Origin: an uncultured Collinsella sp.
Lineage (GTDB): Bacteria; Actinomycetota; Coriobacteriia; Coriobacteriales; Coriobacteriaceae
Direction: 5' to 3'
NCBI GenBank assembly: GCA_900546455.1
Contig: URCS01000090.1
Location: 1-6,420 of the forward strand
DNA length: 6,420 nucleotides
Positions 1-5,809 of this stretch are shown here, piece by piece. The position numbers and the translations under genes are program-made. Under the pieces are notes generated by a model, which saw only the letters and a list, made by a program, of their open reading frames with translations, was not told where the DNA came from and did not search any database. Within the stretch, counting starts at the first letter, position 1; every line of letters begins with the position of its first letter.

Positions 1-737
1 GCGACGTCATCGGCACGAGCACCTAGCAGCGTACGACCCACCTCGGCGCCCCAAGCGTGCGCAAGGCCCTCGGCACTGATTGCGCCATTCAGCTCAATCT
101 GACGCTCAACGGCAGCGCGGCCTTCCTCAATGTCACCGTCCTCGATAAAGTCGATGATGGTCTCAATCGACATGGGCGTATCGGCGTTATCTGCCGCCCG
201 CTCGGCCACGACGCGCTCGGCGCAGGCGGCACACTCCCCCGCCGACTTGCCGCACACCGGAATACCGTCGAGGGTATGGCACGTGACATTGGTGTGGTGG
301 TCGGTAATCTCGACGACCGCGGTATGGCCCCCGGCCGTCGCAGTCACCTTGATGTAGAGGTTGGGCACACCCTCGACAAGCGACACATCGCAGTAGCCGG
401 CGTCGGCGAGGAGCTCGGTCACGCGAGCACGATCTTCGTCGTCAACGCTCTCGAGCACCTCGAGAGCGCTCTTGGCGTCGCCGCCCACGGCACCCAGCAC
501 GGCCGCGGCCTCAATACCGTGCATACCGCCCGAGTTGGGCACGGTCACGCTCTTGACGTTCTTGATGATGTTGCCCGAGCATGCAACATCCATATGATCG
601 GGTTCGCAACCGAGCGTCTGGCTCGCCAGCGCCGCTGCATAGGCAACGGCAATGGGCTCGGTGCAGCCGAGTGCACAGACAAGCTCGCGGTTCAAAACAT
701 CGCAAAACGCGGCATCACGGATGGAATCGGTAGGCAT
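1..737 (-). CDS. cyuA: L-cysteine desulfidase (CyuA/YhaM, UPF0597 family), 3' end outside window
   Basis: Reading the minus strand from the ATG at 737-735 gives 245 uninterrupted codons that run off the left edge, so the C-terminal part is missing (family members are about 430 residues). Seen: near the N-terminus RELVCALGCTEP (residues 17-28), then SGNIIKNVKSVTVPNSGGMHG (about 54-74, split by no gap), and an Ala/Gly-rich helix. These are hallmarks of the UPF0597/serine-dehydratase-alpha-like L-cysteine desulfidases. Known for the family: they use an oxygen-labile [4Fe-4S] cluster to convert cysteine to pyruvate, sulfide and ammonia in the cytoplasm. The Cys in CTEP, residue 25 here, corresponds to a cluster ligand described in the methanogen enzyme. 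Other cysteines include C12, C21 and C53, and a CxxC-like pair in GECAACAE. The start is fixed by AGGAG about seven bases upstream. It is transcribed divergently from rpiB. It could be annotated as a serine dehydratase alpha-chain-like protein; the substrate is not provable from sequence. Confidence 0.9.
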   Translation of the reverse strand, partial: MPTDSIRDAAFCDVLNRELVCALGCTEPIAVAYAAALASQTLGCEPDHMDVACSGNIIKNVKSVTVPNSGGMHGIEAAAVLGAVGGDAKSALEVLESVDDEDRARVTELLADAGYCDVSLVEGVPNLYIKVTATAGGHTAVVEITDHHTNVTCHTLDGIPVCGKSAGECAACAERVVAERAADNADTPMSIETIIDFIEDGDIEEGRAAVERQIELNGAISAEGLAHAWGAEVGRTLLGARADDV

Positions 738-792
738 AGGTATCTCCTGCTTGCATAACGGGCTAGGCTCTCAAAAAATGTTAGCTCCTTTA

Positions 793-812
793 TTTGATAA
801 CAATGCATCAAA
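793..812. promoter_or_regulatory. Dyad TTTGAT-N8-ATCAAA upstream of cyuA
   Basis: Perfect six-base arms flank an eight-base spacer, 56 bp upstream of the cysteine desulfidase start codon in the divergent cyuA/rpiB region. The local sequence is AT-rich compared with its surroundings. Size and position suit a dimeric regulator's operator or a promoter-proximal site, but no regulator is identifiable and I could not place convincing -35/-10 boxes with it. Confidence 0.25.
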
Positions 813-908
813 AACCGCAACCATGGTTCCGGCGGACGGCGCTCAAGCACAAACTGACGGCATTCATTCATGAGAAGCCGGTCTTGTTGCATGCTAAAGC
901 GTTTGACC

Positions 909-927
909 AAAAAACGCCCGAGCGTTT
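909..927 (-). terminator. Terminator-like hairpin in the cyuA/rpiB divergent region
   Basis: On the minus strand AAACGC (927-922), loop TCGG, GCGTTT (917-912) is followed directly by more T, so the 3' arm merges into a six-T run (914-909). This is the form of a small intrinsic terminator. It points toward cyuA, 172 bp upstream of that start codon, so it could end antisense transcription from the rpiB side or act within a long cyuA leader. The stem has only three GC pairs, so it is weak. Confidence 0.4.
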
Positions 928-1009
928 ACGCAAAAGTCGCGCTATCATGCAGTCGAACGCGGTAAACACCTTTAGCATTTGCGCCGCACAGACCAGAGAG
1001 GAACCATCC

Positions 1010-1477
1010 ATGAAGATCGGTATCGGTAACGACCACGCCGCCGTCGAGCTCAAGAACATCATCTCCGAGCACCTGAAGGAGCGCGGCTGCGAGGTCGTGA
1101 ACTTTGGCACCGACACCTCCGAGAGCTTTGACTACCCCATCGCCGGCTACAAGGTGGGTAAGGCCGTTGCCAACGGCGACGTCGACCTGGGCATCCTCAT
1201 CTGTGGCACCGGTGTCGGGATTAGCCTGGCTGCCAACAAGGTCGAGGGCGTACGCGCCGTCGTGTCCTCCGAGCCCTTCAGCGCCAAGCTCTCCCGCATG
1301 CACAACAATACCAACGTGCTCGCCTTTGGCGCCCGCGTCGTGGGCTCCGAGCTCGCCAAGATGATTGTCGACGAGTGGCTCGACGCCGAGTTTGAGGGCG
1401 GTCGTCACGAGCGTCGCGTTAACCTCCTCAACGAAATCGACCACACGCGCGGCCTCAAGGTCGTCGACGAGGCCTAA
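1010..1477 (+). CDS. rpiB: Ribose-5-phosphate isomerase B
   Basis: A 155-residue cytoplasmic enzyme of the RpiB/LacAB sugar-phosphate isomerase family, which interconverts ribose 5-phosphate and ribulose 5-phosphate in the pentose phosphate pathway. Seen: N-terminal MKIGIGNDHAA with the substrate-binding Asp8-His9, the anion-hole/active-site loop CGTGVGIS with catalytic Cys65 and Thr67, RMHNNTNVLAFGAR with His98 and Asn99, and a C-terminal GGRHERR (130-136) with the phosphate-binding arginines. Length is normal for the family (about 145-160). The start is chosen because MKIGIGNDH is the conserved N-terminus and AGAGAGGAA lies just upstream. The frame stays open about 72 codons further upstream, but that stretch lacks family sequence and a ribosome binding site. 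A strong terminator follows 27 bp after the stop, so it is probably monocistronic. The alternative, a galactose-6-phosphate isomerase subunit, is unlikely for a lone gene. Confidence 0.95.
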   Translation: MKIGIGNDHAAVELKNIISEHLKERGCEVVNFGTDTSESFDYPIAGYKVGKAVANGDVDLGILICGTGVGISLAANKVEGVRAVVSSEPFSAKLSRMHNNTNVLAFGARVVGSELAKMIVDEWLDAEFEGGRHERRVNLLNEIDHTRGLKVVDEA

Positions 1478-1504
1478 ACATCTCAGTGCCACAAGCTAAC
1501 AGCA

Positions 1505-1550
1505 GGGGCCCGCTCGGAACTCATGACCGAACGGGCCCCTTCATAGATTT
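1505..1550 (+). terminator. Intrinsic terminator of rpiB
   Basis: GGGGCCCGCTCGG (1505-1517), a nine-base loop, then CCGAACGGGCCCC (1527-1539). This is a 13-bp stem with a single G-T pair, beginning 27 bp after the rpiB stop. The tail TTCATAGATTTT is only moderately T-rich. The hairpin could also act on the other strand, but the dedicated ndk terminator lies immediately beyond. Confidence 0.8.
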
Positions 1551-1553
1551 TGG

Positions 1554-1590
1554 AATAAAAGGGCGCCGCGGATGGAGTTCCACGGCGCCC
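1554..1590 (-). terminator. Intrinsic terminator of ndk
   Basis: On the minus strand GGGCGCCG (1590-1583) pairs with CGGCGCCC (1568-1561), with an inner CC/GG pair possible across the loop, and is followed by TTTTATT. It starts 39 bp downstream of the ndk stop codon and is back to back with the rpiB terminator, so the convergent genes are insulated. Confidence 0.85.
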
Positions 1591-1628
1591 AAGCCACACG
1601 CTAACAGCTTTAAGGAGTCAAAGCTGGT

Positions 1629-2033
1629 TTAGCCAAAGAAGCGCTTGATCTCGATCTCGGCGTTCTCCAGGCAGTCGGAGCCGTGGATCACGTTGGCGTT
1701 GACATCGACAGCGAAGTCGCCGCGGATGGTACCAGGAGCAGCGTCAAGCGGGTTGGTAGCGCCCATGAGGGTGCGCATCTTAGCAACAGCGGAGAGACCG
1801 GAAACGACCATCTTGACGACCGGACCGCTCGTCATAAAGTCGCAGAGACCGCCAAAGAAGGGCTTGTCGGCCAGATGGGCGTAGTGCTCCTCGACGGTAG
1901 CGCGCTCGAGCGTGGTCATCTCCATGCGCTCGATGACAAGGCCGCTGCGCTCGATGCGAGCAACGATCTCGCCGATCTTGCGGTCGCGCACGGCGTCGGG
2001 CTTAATCATGATGAAGGTCTTCTCGATAGCCAT
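1629..2033 (-). CDS. ndk: Nucleoside diphosphate kinase
   Basis: A 134-residue cytoplasmic NDP kinase that transfers the gamma-phosphate of ATP to nucleoside diphosphates through a phosphohistidine, balancing NTP and dNTP pools. Seen: N-terminal EKTFIMIKPDAV with Lys11, Tyr51, Phe59, Arg87, Thr93, Arg104 and Asn114, and the signature NVIHGSD with catalytic His117. All the standard active-site residues appear to be present and the length is typical of the compact bacterial family. The start is set at MAIEKTF, preceded by AAAGG about nine bases upstream; the reading frame is open 14 codons further but that adds no family sequence. It is flanked by its own terminator and a 383-bp upstream gap containing the argH terminator, so it is probably transcribed alone. 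Confidence 0.97.
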   Translation of the reverse strand: MAIEKTFIMIKPDAVRDRKIGEIVARIERSGLVIERMEMTTLERATVEEHYAHLADKPFFGGLCDFMTSGPVVKMVVSGLSAVAKMRTLMGATNPLDAAPGTIRGDFAVDVNANVIHGSDCLENAEIEIKRFFG

Positions 2034-2096
2034 AAGGTAGCCTTTCAAGTAGGTTCGCGCGTGCCCAAGTCCCATTCCGGCACCCGCCTGGACTGC

Positions 2097-2125
2097 ATCG
2101 TAACAGAGTTTTAGCTGCAGTTAAA
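2097..2125 (-). promoter_or_regulatory. ndk: Putative ndk promoter
   Basis: On the minus strand TTTAAC (2125-2120), a 17-bp spacer and TACGAT (2102-2097) resemble a housekeeping -35/-10 pair. The -10 lies 64 bp upstream of the ndk start codon. The area is AT-rich in an otherwise GC-rich region. The -35 matches consensus at only about three positions, so the call rests mainly on the -10 box, the spacing and the location. Confidence 0.4.
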
Positions 2126-2165
2126 CAAAAAGCTGTTTATTGAAACGCTGTAATTTATTAAAGCG
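2110..2165. promoter_or_regulatory. Cluster of three dyads upstream of ndk
   Basis: Three symmetric elements lie in a row. TTTAGCTG/CAGTTAAA (2110-2125) has one mismatch and overlaps the putative -35. TAAACA-N6-TGTTTA spans 2122-2139. CGCTGTAATT/TATTAAAGCG (2146-2165) matches at eight of ten paired positions. Together they could be operator half-sites or simply reflect AT-rich composition; no known binding consensus is recognised. Positions 2166-2330 contain no further feature I can support. Confidence 0.2.
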
Positions 2166-2330
2166 CTCCATATGTGTCACTTCTGTTTCGAAGCCCGATT
2201 AGAGTACCATCCGACCGCCCATCAACCGCATCGAACAGAGCAGGCGGTCGGTTGCCGCCCGCGAACGTACCCCCTTCACAACCTGCCCAAAGGTCCTACA
2301 GAACTTCTCGACAAGCCCCTCCCCCATAGC

Positions 2331-2366
2331 AACAAAATACGGACGCCCACATCAGCAGGCGCCCGT
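2331..2366 (-). terminator. Intrinsic terminator of argH
   Basis: On the minus strand ACGGGCGCC (2366-2358), a ten-base loop, then GGCGTCCGT (2347-2339): a nine-bp stem with one G-U pair, followed by ATTTTGTTG. It begins 51 bp after the argH stop codon, which separates argH transcription from ndk downstream on the same strand. Confidence 0.75.
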
Positions 2367-2416
2367 AAAGCAAAACGATTTATCAATACATGGCCAAAAC
2401 GGCTTCAGCCAAACCT

Positions 2417-3847
2417 CTACTTTGCCCCATGACCCATCTCGACGACCTTGGTCAGCGATCCAAACACGCCCTCGTCAGCCACGAGCTGTGCCTCGGCACG
2501 CTGCAACTGCACGGCAACGGCGGCAGGAGCGGTGCCGCCCTCGGTCGTGCGCGCGGCGACAATCGACGGGATATCGAGCGCCTCGGTAATGTCGCGCTCA
2601 AAGAGCGGGCTTGCCTCCTGGAACACCTCGAACGGCAGGTCCTCAAGATTGCAGCCGCGCTTCTCGCACATCAGGACCAGATGGCCCACCACGGCATGTG
2701 CCTCGCGGAACGGCAGGCCACGCTTGGCCAGGTAATCGGCAACATCGGTGGCGGCAAGGTGCCCCACGCCGCACTCGCGCGCCATGGCATCCTCGTTGAC
2801 GGTCCAAGTCGAAATCATTCCGGCCATAACGGACAGGCACTGCATGAGCGTATGGGCGGTATCGAGCGCGCCCTCCTTGTCCTCCTGCAAGTCCTTGTTA
2901 TAAGCAAGCGGCAGGCCCTTCATGGTCACGAGCAGCTGCACCAGGTTGCCGTACACACGGCCGCTCTTGCCGCGGATAAGCTCGGCAAAGTCGGGATTCT
3001 TCTTCTGCGGCATGATGGACGAGCCAGTGGAGTACGAGTCGGAAAGCGTGATAAAGCCAAATTCGGAGCTCGACCACAGTACGATCTCCTCGGAAAGACG
3101 CGACAGGTGCATCGCCATGACGGATCCGGCGTAATGCAGATCGAGCAGAAAATCACGGTCGGAAACGGCATCGAGCGAGTTGGGGATCACGCCCGCAAAG
3201 CCAAGTTCGGCAGCCGTCATCTGGCGATCGAGCGGATAGCTCGTACCGGCAAGCGCGGCAGCACCCAGCGGGCAGTTGTCGGCGGCATCAAAGGCGGCCT
3301 TCAGGCGCGTAAAGTCGCGCGCGAACATCCAGGAATACGCCAGCAGGTGATGCGACAGCAGCACGGGCTGAGCATGTTGCATGTGCGTGTAGCCCGGCAG
3401 AATCACCTTGTCGTACTTCTTGGCCGCATCCACCAGCACATGGCGCAGCTCAAGATTGGCCTCCATGAGCTCCTTGGCCAGCGCCTTGACGCCCAGACGC
3501 GTATCGGTCGCCACCTGGTCGTTGCGCGAACGCCCGGTATGCAAGCGCTTACCGGCCTCGCCGATGCGGCGCGTCAGCTCGCTCTCGATGGACATATGAA
3601 TGTCTTCGTCGTTGATGTCGAAGGTAAAGTTGCCGGCATCGATATCCTGTTCGATTCCGGTCAGGCCCTTGGCAATCGCCTGCTCGTCCTCGGCACTGAT
3701 GATGCCCTGGGCGGCCAACATCTTGGCATGCGCCTTAGAGCCGGCGATATCCTGCTTATAGAGATGTTTGTCGACCGGCAGCGACGCGCCAAACTCCTGC
3801 GTGACCTCGGCCACGCCTGCCTCAAAACGACCGCCCCAAAGAGCCAT
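2417..3847 (-). CDS. argH: Argininosuccinate lyase
   Basis: A 476-residue cytoplasmic enzyme of the fumarase/aspartase superfamily, catalysing the last step of arginine biosynthesis: argininosuccinate to arginine and fumarate. It acts as a homotetramer in the family. Seen: N-terminal MALWGGRFEAG; substrate-binding HTGRSRNDQVATD (103-115); GYTHMQHAQPV (152-162) with the conserved His155; and the superfamily signature GSSIMPQKKNPD (275-286), whose flexible loop carries the catalytic serine. Length is slightly above the usual 455-465 but the ends look intact. The start is set by MALWGGRF, the typical N-terminus, with AAAGGGGA about nine bases upstream; the frame is open 25 codons further without family similarity. 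It has its own terminator downstream. It lies 118 bp after a small gene and about 520 bp after argG on the same strand, so co-transcription with argG is possible but not assured. Confidence 0.97.
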   Translation of the reverse strand: MALWGGRFEAGVAEVTQEFGASLPVDKHLYKQDIAGSKAHAKMLAAQGIISAEDEQAIAKGLTGIEQDIDAGNFTFDINDEDIHMSIESELTRRIGEAGKRLHTGRSRNDQVATDTRLGVKALAKELMEANLELRHVLVDAAKKYDKVILPGYTHMQHAQPVLLSHHLLAYSWMFARDFTRLKAAFDAADNCPLGAAALAGTSYPLDRQMTAAELGFAGVIPNSLDAVSDRDFLLDLHYAGSVMAMHLSRLSEEIVLWSSSEFGFITLSDSYSTGSSIMPQKKNPDFAELIRGKSGRVYGNLVQLLVTMKGLPLAYNKDLQEDKEGALDTAHTLMQCLSVMAGMISTWTVNEDAMARECGVGHLAATDVADYLAKRGLPFREAHAVVGHLVLMCEKRGCNLEDLPFEVFQEASPLFERDITEALDIPSIVAARTTEGGTAPAAVAVQLQRAEAQLVADEGVFGSLTKVVEMGHGAK

Positions 3848-3873
3848 GGAACCGTCCCCTTTCTCCAAATACC

Positions 3874-3915
3874 AAAACAAGCGCCCAAAGCAATGCGCCA
3901 TATCGCTAAAGCGAT
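3874..3915 (-). promoter_or_regulatory. argH: Tandem small hairpins in the argH 5' region
   Basis: In the 118 bp before argH, the minus strand carries ATCGCT-TT-AGCGAT (3915-3902), then GGCGC (3899-3895) pairing with GCGCT (3884-3880), followed by TGTTTT. The second element has a terminator-like shape but a stem of only four GC pairs plus one G-U, ending 27 bp before the start codon. It may be a weak attenuator, an operator or chance. No arginine-rich leader ORF precedes it, and I could not place a convincing promoter here. Confidence 0.25.
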
Positions 3916-3965
3916 TTTTCAACCGCTAGTTTTGCACACTCCCTGCCGCGCGCGGGGCCATGTGG

Positions 3966-4136
3966 CTAATTTGCAAAGAAGTGACGCACCATGCACTTGG
4001 CGCCCAACGTCTCCCTCCGGATGTTGCCCTGCGAACCATCGATCCAGGCCTTCAGGCTCATAGGAACGTCCTCGACCCTTACAGCATCGAACTCGGGCGC
4101 GAGGGCAAGCAAAGCATGCGCGATAGCATTGAACAT
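3966..4136 (-). CDS. Small hypothetical protein (56 residues) between argG and argH
   Basis: A short gene with ATG at 4136-4134 and TAG at 3968-3966. Support: GAGGAG is positioned eight bases before the ATG, it is in the same orientation as argG and argH, and it uses the local codon style. The product begins MFNAIAHALLALAPEFDAV, is moderately amphipathic, contains a single Trp (W31) and ends in RHFFAN. I see no signal peptide cleavage pattern, transmembrane helix, metal motif or recognised domain. The composition is that of a small soluble protein rather than an attenuation leader peptide, because its six arginines (20, 40, 41, 51 and others nearby) are dispersed rather than clustered at the end. 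It starts 51 bp after a strong hairpin and ends 118 bp before argH. Function unknown; a role linked to arginine metabolism is only guilt by neighbourhood. Confidence 0.6.
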   Translation of the reverse strand: MFNAIAHALLALAPEFDAVRVEDVPMSLKAWIDGSQGNIRRETLGAKCMVRHFFAN

Positions 4137-4180
4137 AATGGATACTCCTCATATATATAGGCACAGAGCCGCCAAATTGA

Positions 4181-4216
4181 TAGAAGGAGCCCCGCCGGAC
4201 AACCCCGGCGGGGCTC
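4181..4216 (-). terminator. Strong GC hairpin downstream of argG, probable terminator
   Basis: A perfect 12-bp stem GAGCCCCGCCGG / CCGGCGGGGCTC (4187-4198 and 4205-4216) with a six-base loop. On the minus strand it is followed by CTTCTATCAATTT, an interrupted T tract, so termination may be partial. It sits 154 bp after the argG stop and 51 bp before the small gene. It may end argG transcription or reduce read-through into the small gene and argH. The 153 bp between it and argG (4217-4369) hold one long-range inverted repeat, CATAACG/CGTTATG (4292-4298 and 4321-4327), and no recognisable gene or tRNA. Confidence 0.6.
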
Positions 4217-4369
4217 GGACTCAGCCGCAGACGCGGCATCATATATGCGGGCGGAACGTAGGGGCCACCGATGTTAAGAAGTGTCAGCAAGCATAACGAA
4301 AGGTAGGGACCCCGTGCGCCCGTTATGTATCACGCGGATGGGCCGCGCGGATACCAAGGGAAGGAGGCG

Positions 4370-5596
4370 CTAGGCCTGGGCGGCAGCAGAGCTGGGGCCC
4401 TGGACCTTTGCCCACGTCTTGAGCGACAGCGTATCGATCTCGATAAAGCCGGCGCTGGCCTTCTCGTCAAACGTGGTGTCGCGGTCGTAGGTAGCCAGGC
4501 CGTAGTCGTAGAGGCTGAAGGGGCTCTTGCGGCCGACGACATGGCAGTTGCCCTTAAAGAACTTCAGACGGACAGTGCCGGTCACGAACTTCTGGGTATC
4601 GGCCATAAAGGCGTCGAGCGCGTTCTTGAGCGGGCTGTACCACTGGCCGTTGTACACGGCGGTGGCCCAATCCTGCTCGAGCTTGATCTTGGTCTTGAGC
4701 AGGTCGCCCTCGACGCAGATGTCCTCGAGCGCCTTGTGGGCGGTGATGAGCGTCAGGGCGCCGGGAACCTCGTAGCACTCGCGGCTCTTGAGGCCCACCA
4801 GGCGATCCTCGACCAGATCGAGACGGCCAAAGCCGTTGTCGCCCGAAATCTTGTTGAGGGCGATGACGATCTCGGAGAGCTTCATCTTCTTGCCGTCGAC
4901 GGCGACGGGCTTGCCGGCCTCAAACTCGATCTCGGTATAGGTCGGGGTGTCCGGGGTGTCCTCGGGATTCTTGGTCATAACCCAAGCGTCGTCGAGCGGC
5001 TCATTCCAGGGATCCTCCAGGTGACCGCACTCGATGGCGCGACCCCACAGGTTGTCGTCGATGGAGTAGGGGTTGTCGTTGGCACCCTCGGGAACCGGCA
5101 CGTTGTGGGCGTGGGCATAGGCGACCTCGTCGGGACGGCACTTCAGGTCCCACTCGCGAACCGGGGCGATAACCTTGAGCTCGGGGTCGAGGGCCTTGAC
5201 GGCGGCCTCAAAACGGACCTGGTCGTTACCTTTGCCGGTGCAGCCGTGGGCGACGTAGGTCGCGCCAAACTCGTGGGCGACCTCAACAAGCTTCTTGGCA
5301 AGCAGCGGGCGAGACAGGGCGGAGAGCAGCGGATACTTGTTCTCGTACATGGAGTTTGCGGCGATGGCTTTGGTCAGGAACTCATCGGAGAACTCGTCGC
5401 GCAGGTCGAGCACCTGGCAATCGAGAACGCCCAGGTCGAGCGCCTTCTGCTTCTTGGCATCCAGTCCGGTCTCTTCCTGGCCCACGTTGCCGCAGACGCA
5501 AACGACATCGAGATTCTTCTCGTCCTGGAGCCACTTGACACATACGGATGTATCAAGACCACCGGAATATGCGAGAACGACTTTTTCCTTGCTCAT
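4370..5596 (-). CDS. argG: Argininosuccinate synthase
   Basis: A 408-residue cytoplasmic enzyme that condenses citrulline and aspartate with ATP to argininosuccinate, the penultimate arginine step, supplying ArgH. Seen: the N-type ATP-pyrophosphatase motif AYSGGLDTS (9-17); SMYENKYPL (82-90) in the substrate-binding region; the family signature HGCTGKGNDQVRFE (117-130); and YSIDDNLWGRAIECG further on. Length is normal for the type I family (about 400). The start is chosen at MSKEKVVLAYSGG because AAAGGA lies seven bases upstream and the open 17-codon extension is not family-like. The C-terminus ends in an Ala-rich tail, SSAAAQA, which looks like ordinary variation. About 200 bp upstream on the same strand is an arginine-rich leader ORF with attenuator-like hairpins, which suggests control by arginyl-tRNA supply. 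Confidence 0.98.
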   Translation of the reverse strand: MSKEKVVLAYSGGLDTSVCVKWLQDEKNLDVVCVCGNVGQEETGLDAKKQKALDLGVLDCQVLDLRDEFSDEFLTKAIAANSMYENKYPLLSALSRPLLAKKLVEVAHEFGATYVAHGCTGKGNDQVRFEAAVKALDPELKVIAPVREWDLKCRPDEVAYAHAHNVPVPEGANDNPYSIDDNLWGRAIECGHLEDPWNEPLDDAWVMTKNPEDTPDTPTYTEIEFEAGKPVAVDGKKMKLSEIVIALNKISGDNGFGRLDLVEDRLVGLKSRECYEVPGALTLITAHKALEDICVEGDLLKTKIKLEQDWATAVYNGQWYSPLKNALDAFMADTQKFVTGTVRLKFFKGNCHVVGRKSPFSLYDYGLATYDRDTTFDEKASAGFIEIDTLSLKTWAKVQGPSSAAAQA

Positions 5597-5690
5597 GGCT
5601 GTTTCCTTTCGCCCTTGGTAGCTAGTTAGAACATCGGTCAGTTGCAAGTCATTTCAAGGTCATATACCGTGCAATATCAGGTTAAATAGC

Positions 5691-5737
5691 AAAAATCAGC
5701 ACATACATGCCCTAGAAACATGCAGCAATGTCGTGCT
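5691..5737 (-). terminator. argG: Candidate attenuator terminator in the argG leader
   Basis: Minus-strand AGCAC (5737-5733) pairs with GTGCT (5702-5698), ACAT (5731-5728) with ATGT (5708-5705), and an inner GC with GC (5726-5725 with 5710-5709). That is 11 bp with small internal loops, closed by GA and then five T (5695-5691). It lies between the leader peptide and argG, 95 bp before the argG start codon. No gene ends just upstream except the leader ORF, so an attenuation role is the natural reading. The stem is only moderately GC-rich, so strength is uncertain. Confidence 0.5.
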
Positions 5738-5750
5738 AAAACCCAACGAC
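5730..5750 (-). promoter_or_regulatory. argG: Candidate antiterminator hairpin, argG leader
   Basis: GTCGT (5750-5746) and ACGAC (5734-5730) form a five-bp stem with an 11-base loop on the minus-strand transcript. The 3' arm overlaps the 5' arm of the downstream terminator hairpin (5728-5737), so the two cannot coexist. A neighbouring stem CCTCAA/TTGAGG (5771-5766 with 5755-5750) abuts it. CTCTGT/ACAGAG (5794-5789 with 5766-5761) would exclude that one, giving a chain of alternative pairings. Pairings were read by eye; energies were not computed. Confidence 0.4.
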
Positions 5751-5793
5751 CTCAAAATGACTCTGTTGAGGCAATTCGCCCCATGCGGACAGA

Positions 5794-5809
5794 GACGATT
5801 GTTATCGTC
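5794..5809 (-). promoter_or_regulatory. argG: Pause-type hairpin overlapping the leader peptide stop
   Basis: Minus-strand GACGAT, loop AACA, ATCGTC is a perfect six-bp stem. Its 5' arm includes the last arginine codons and the stop codon of the leader ORF. A translating ribosome would melt it, as for the first hairpin of amino-acid attenuators. Confidence 0.45.

Noticed and set aside
57..758. A 233-codon plus-strand ORF
   Set aside because: It lies antisense to the cysteine desulfidase, which has clear family motifs, a ribosome binding site and a matching frame. The plus-strand translation has no recognisable domain.
794..1009. N-terminal extension of rpiB by 72 in-frame codons
   Set aside because: The frame is open, but RpiB proteins begin at MKIGIGNDH, a good ribosome binding site precedes position 1010, and the upstream segment contains a hairpin and a dyad rather than coding sequence.
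926..1492. A 188-codon minus-strand ORF over rpiB
   Set aside because: It is a shadow of rpiB, rich in Val/Gly/Asp as expected for an antisense frame of a GC-rich gene.
2199..2327. A 42-codon minus-strand ORF between argH and ndk
   Set aside because: It has no ribosome binding site, starts immediately after the argH terminator and has no recognisable features, so it is too weak to annotate.
2390..4063. A 557-codon plus-strand ORF
   Set aside because: Antisense to argH, whose HTGRSRNDQ and GSSIMPQKKNP motifs are unmistakable.
3919..4290. A 123-codon minus-strand ORF between argG and argH
   Set aside because: It starts with TTG without a ribosome binding site, runs straight through the GC hairpin at 4187-4216 and overlaps the better supported 56-codon gene in another frame.
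4217..4369. Possible tRNA or other structured RNA downstream of argG
   Set aside because: No cloverleaf with acceptor, anticodon and TTC-containing T arm could be assembled; only one seven-bp long-range inverted repeat is present.
4325..5629. A 434-codon plus-strand ORF
   Set aside because: Antisense to argG; composition is typical of a mirror frame.
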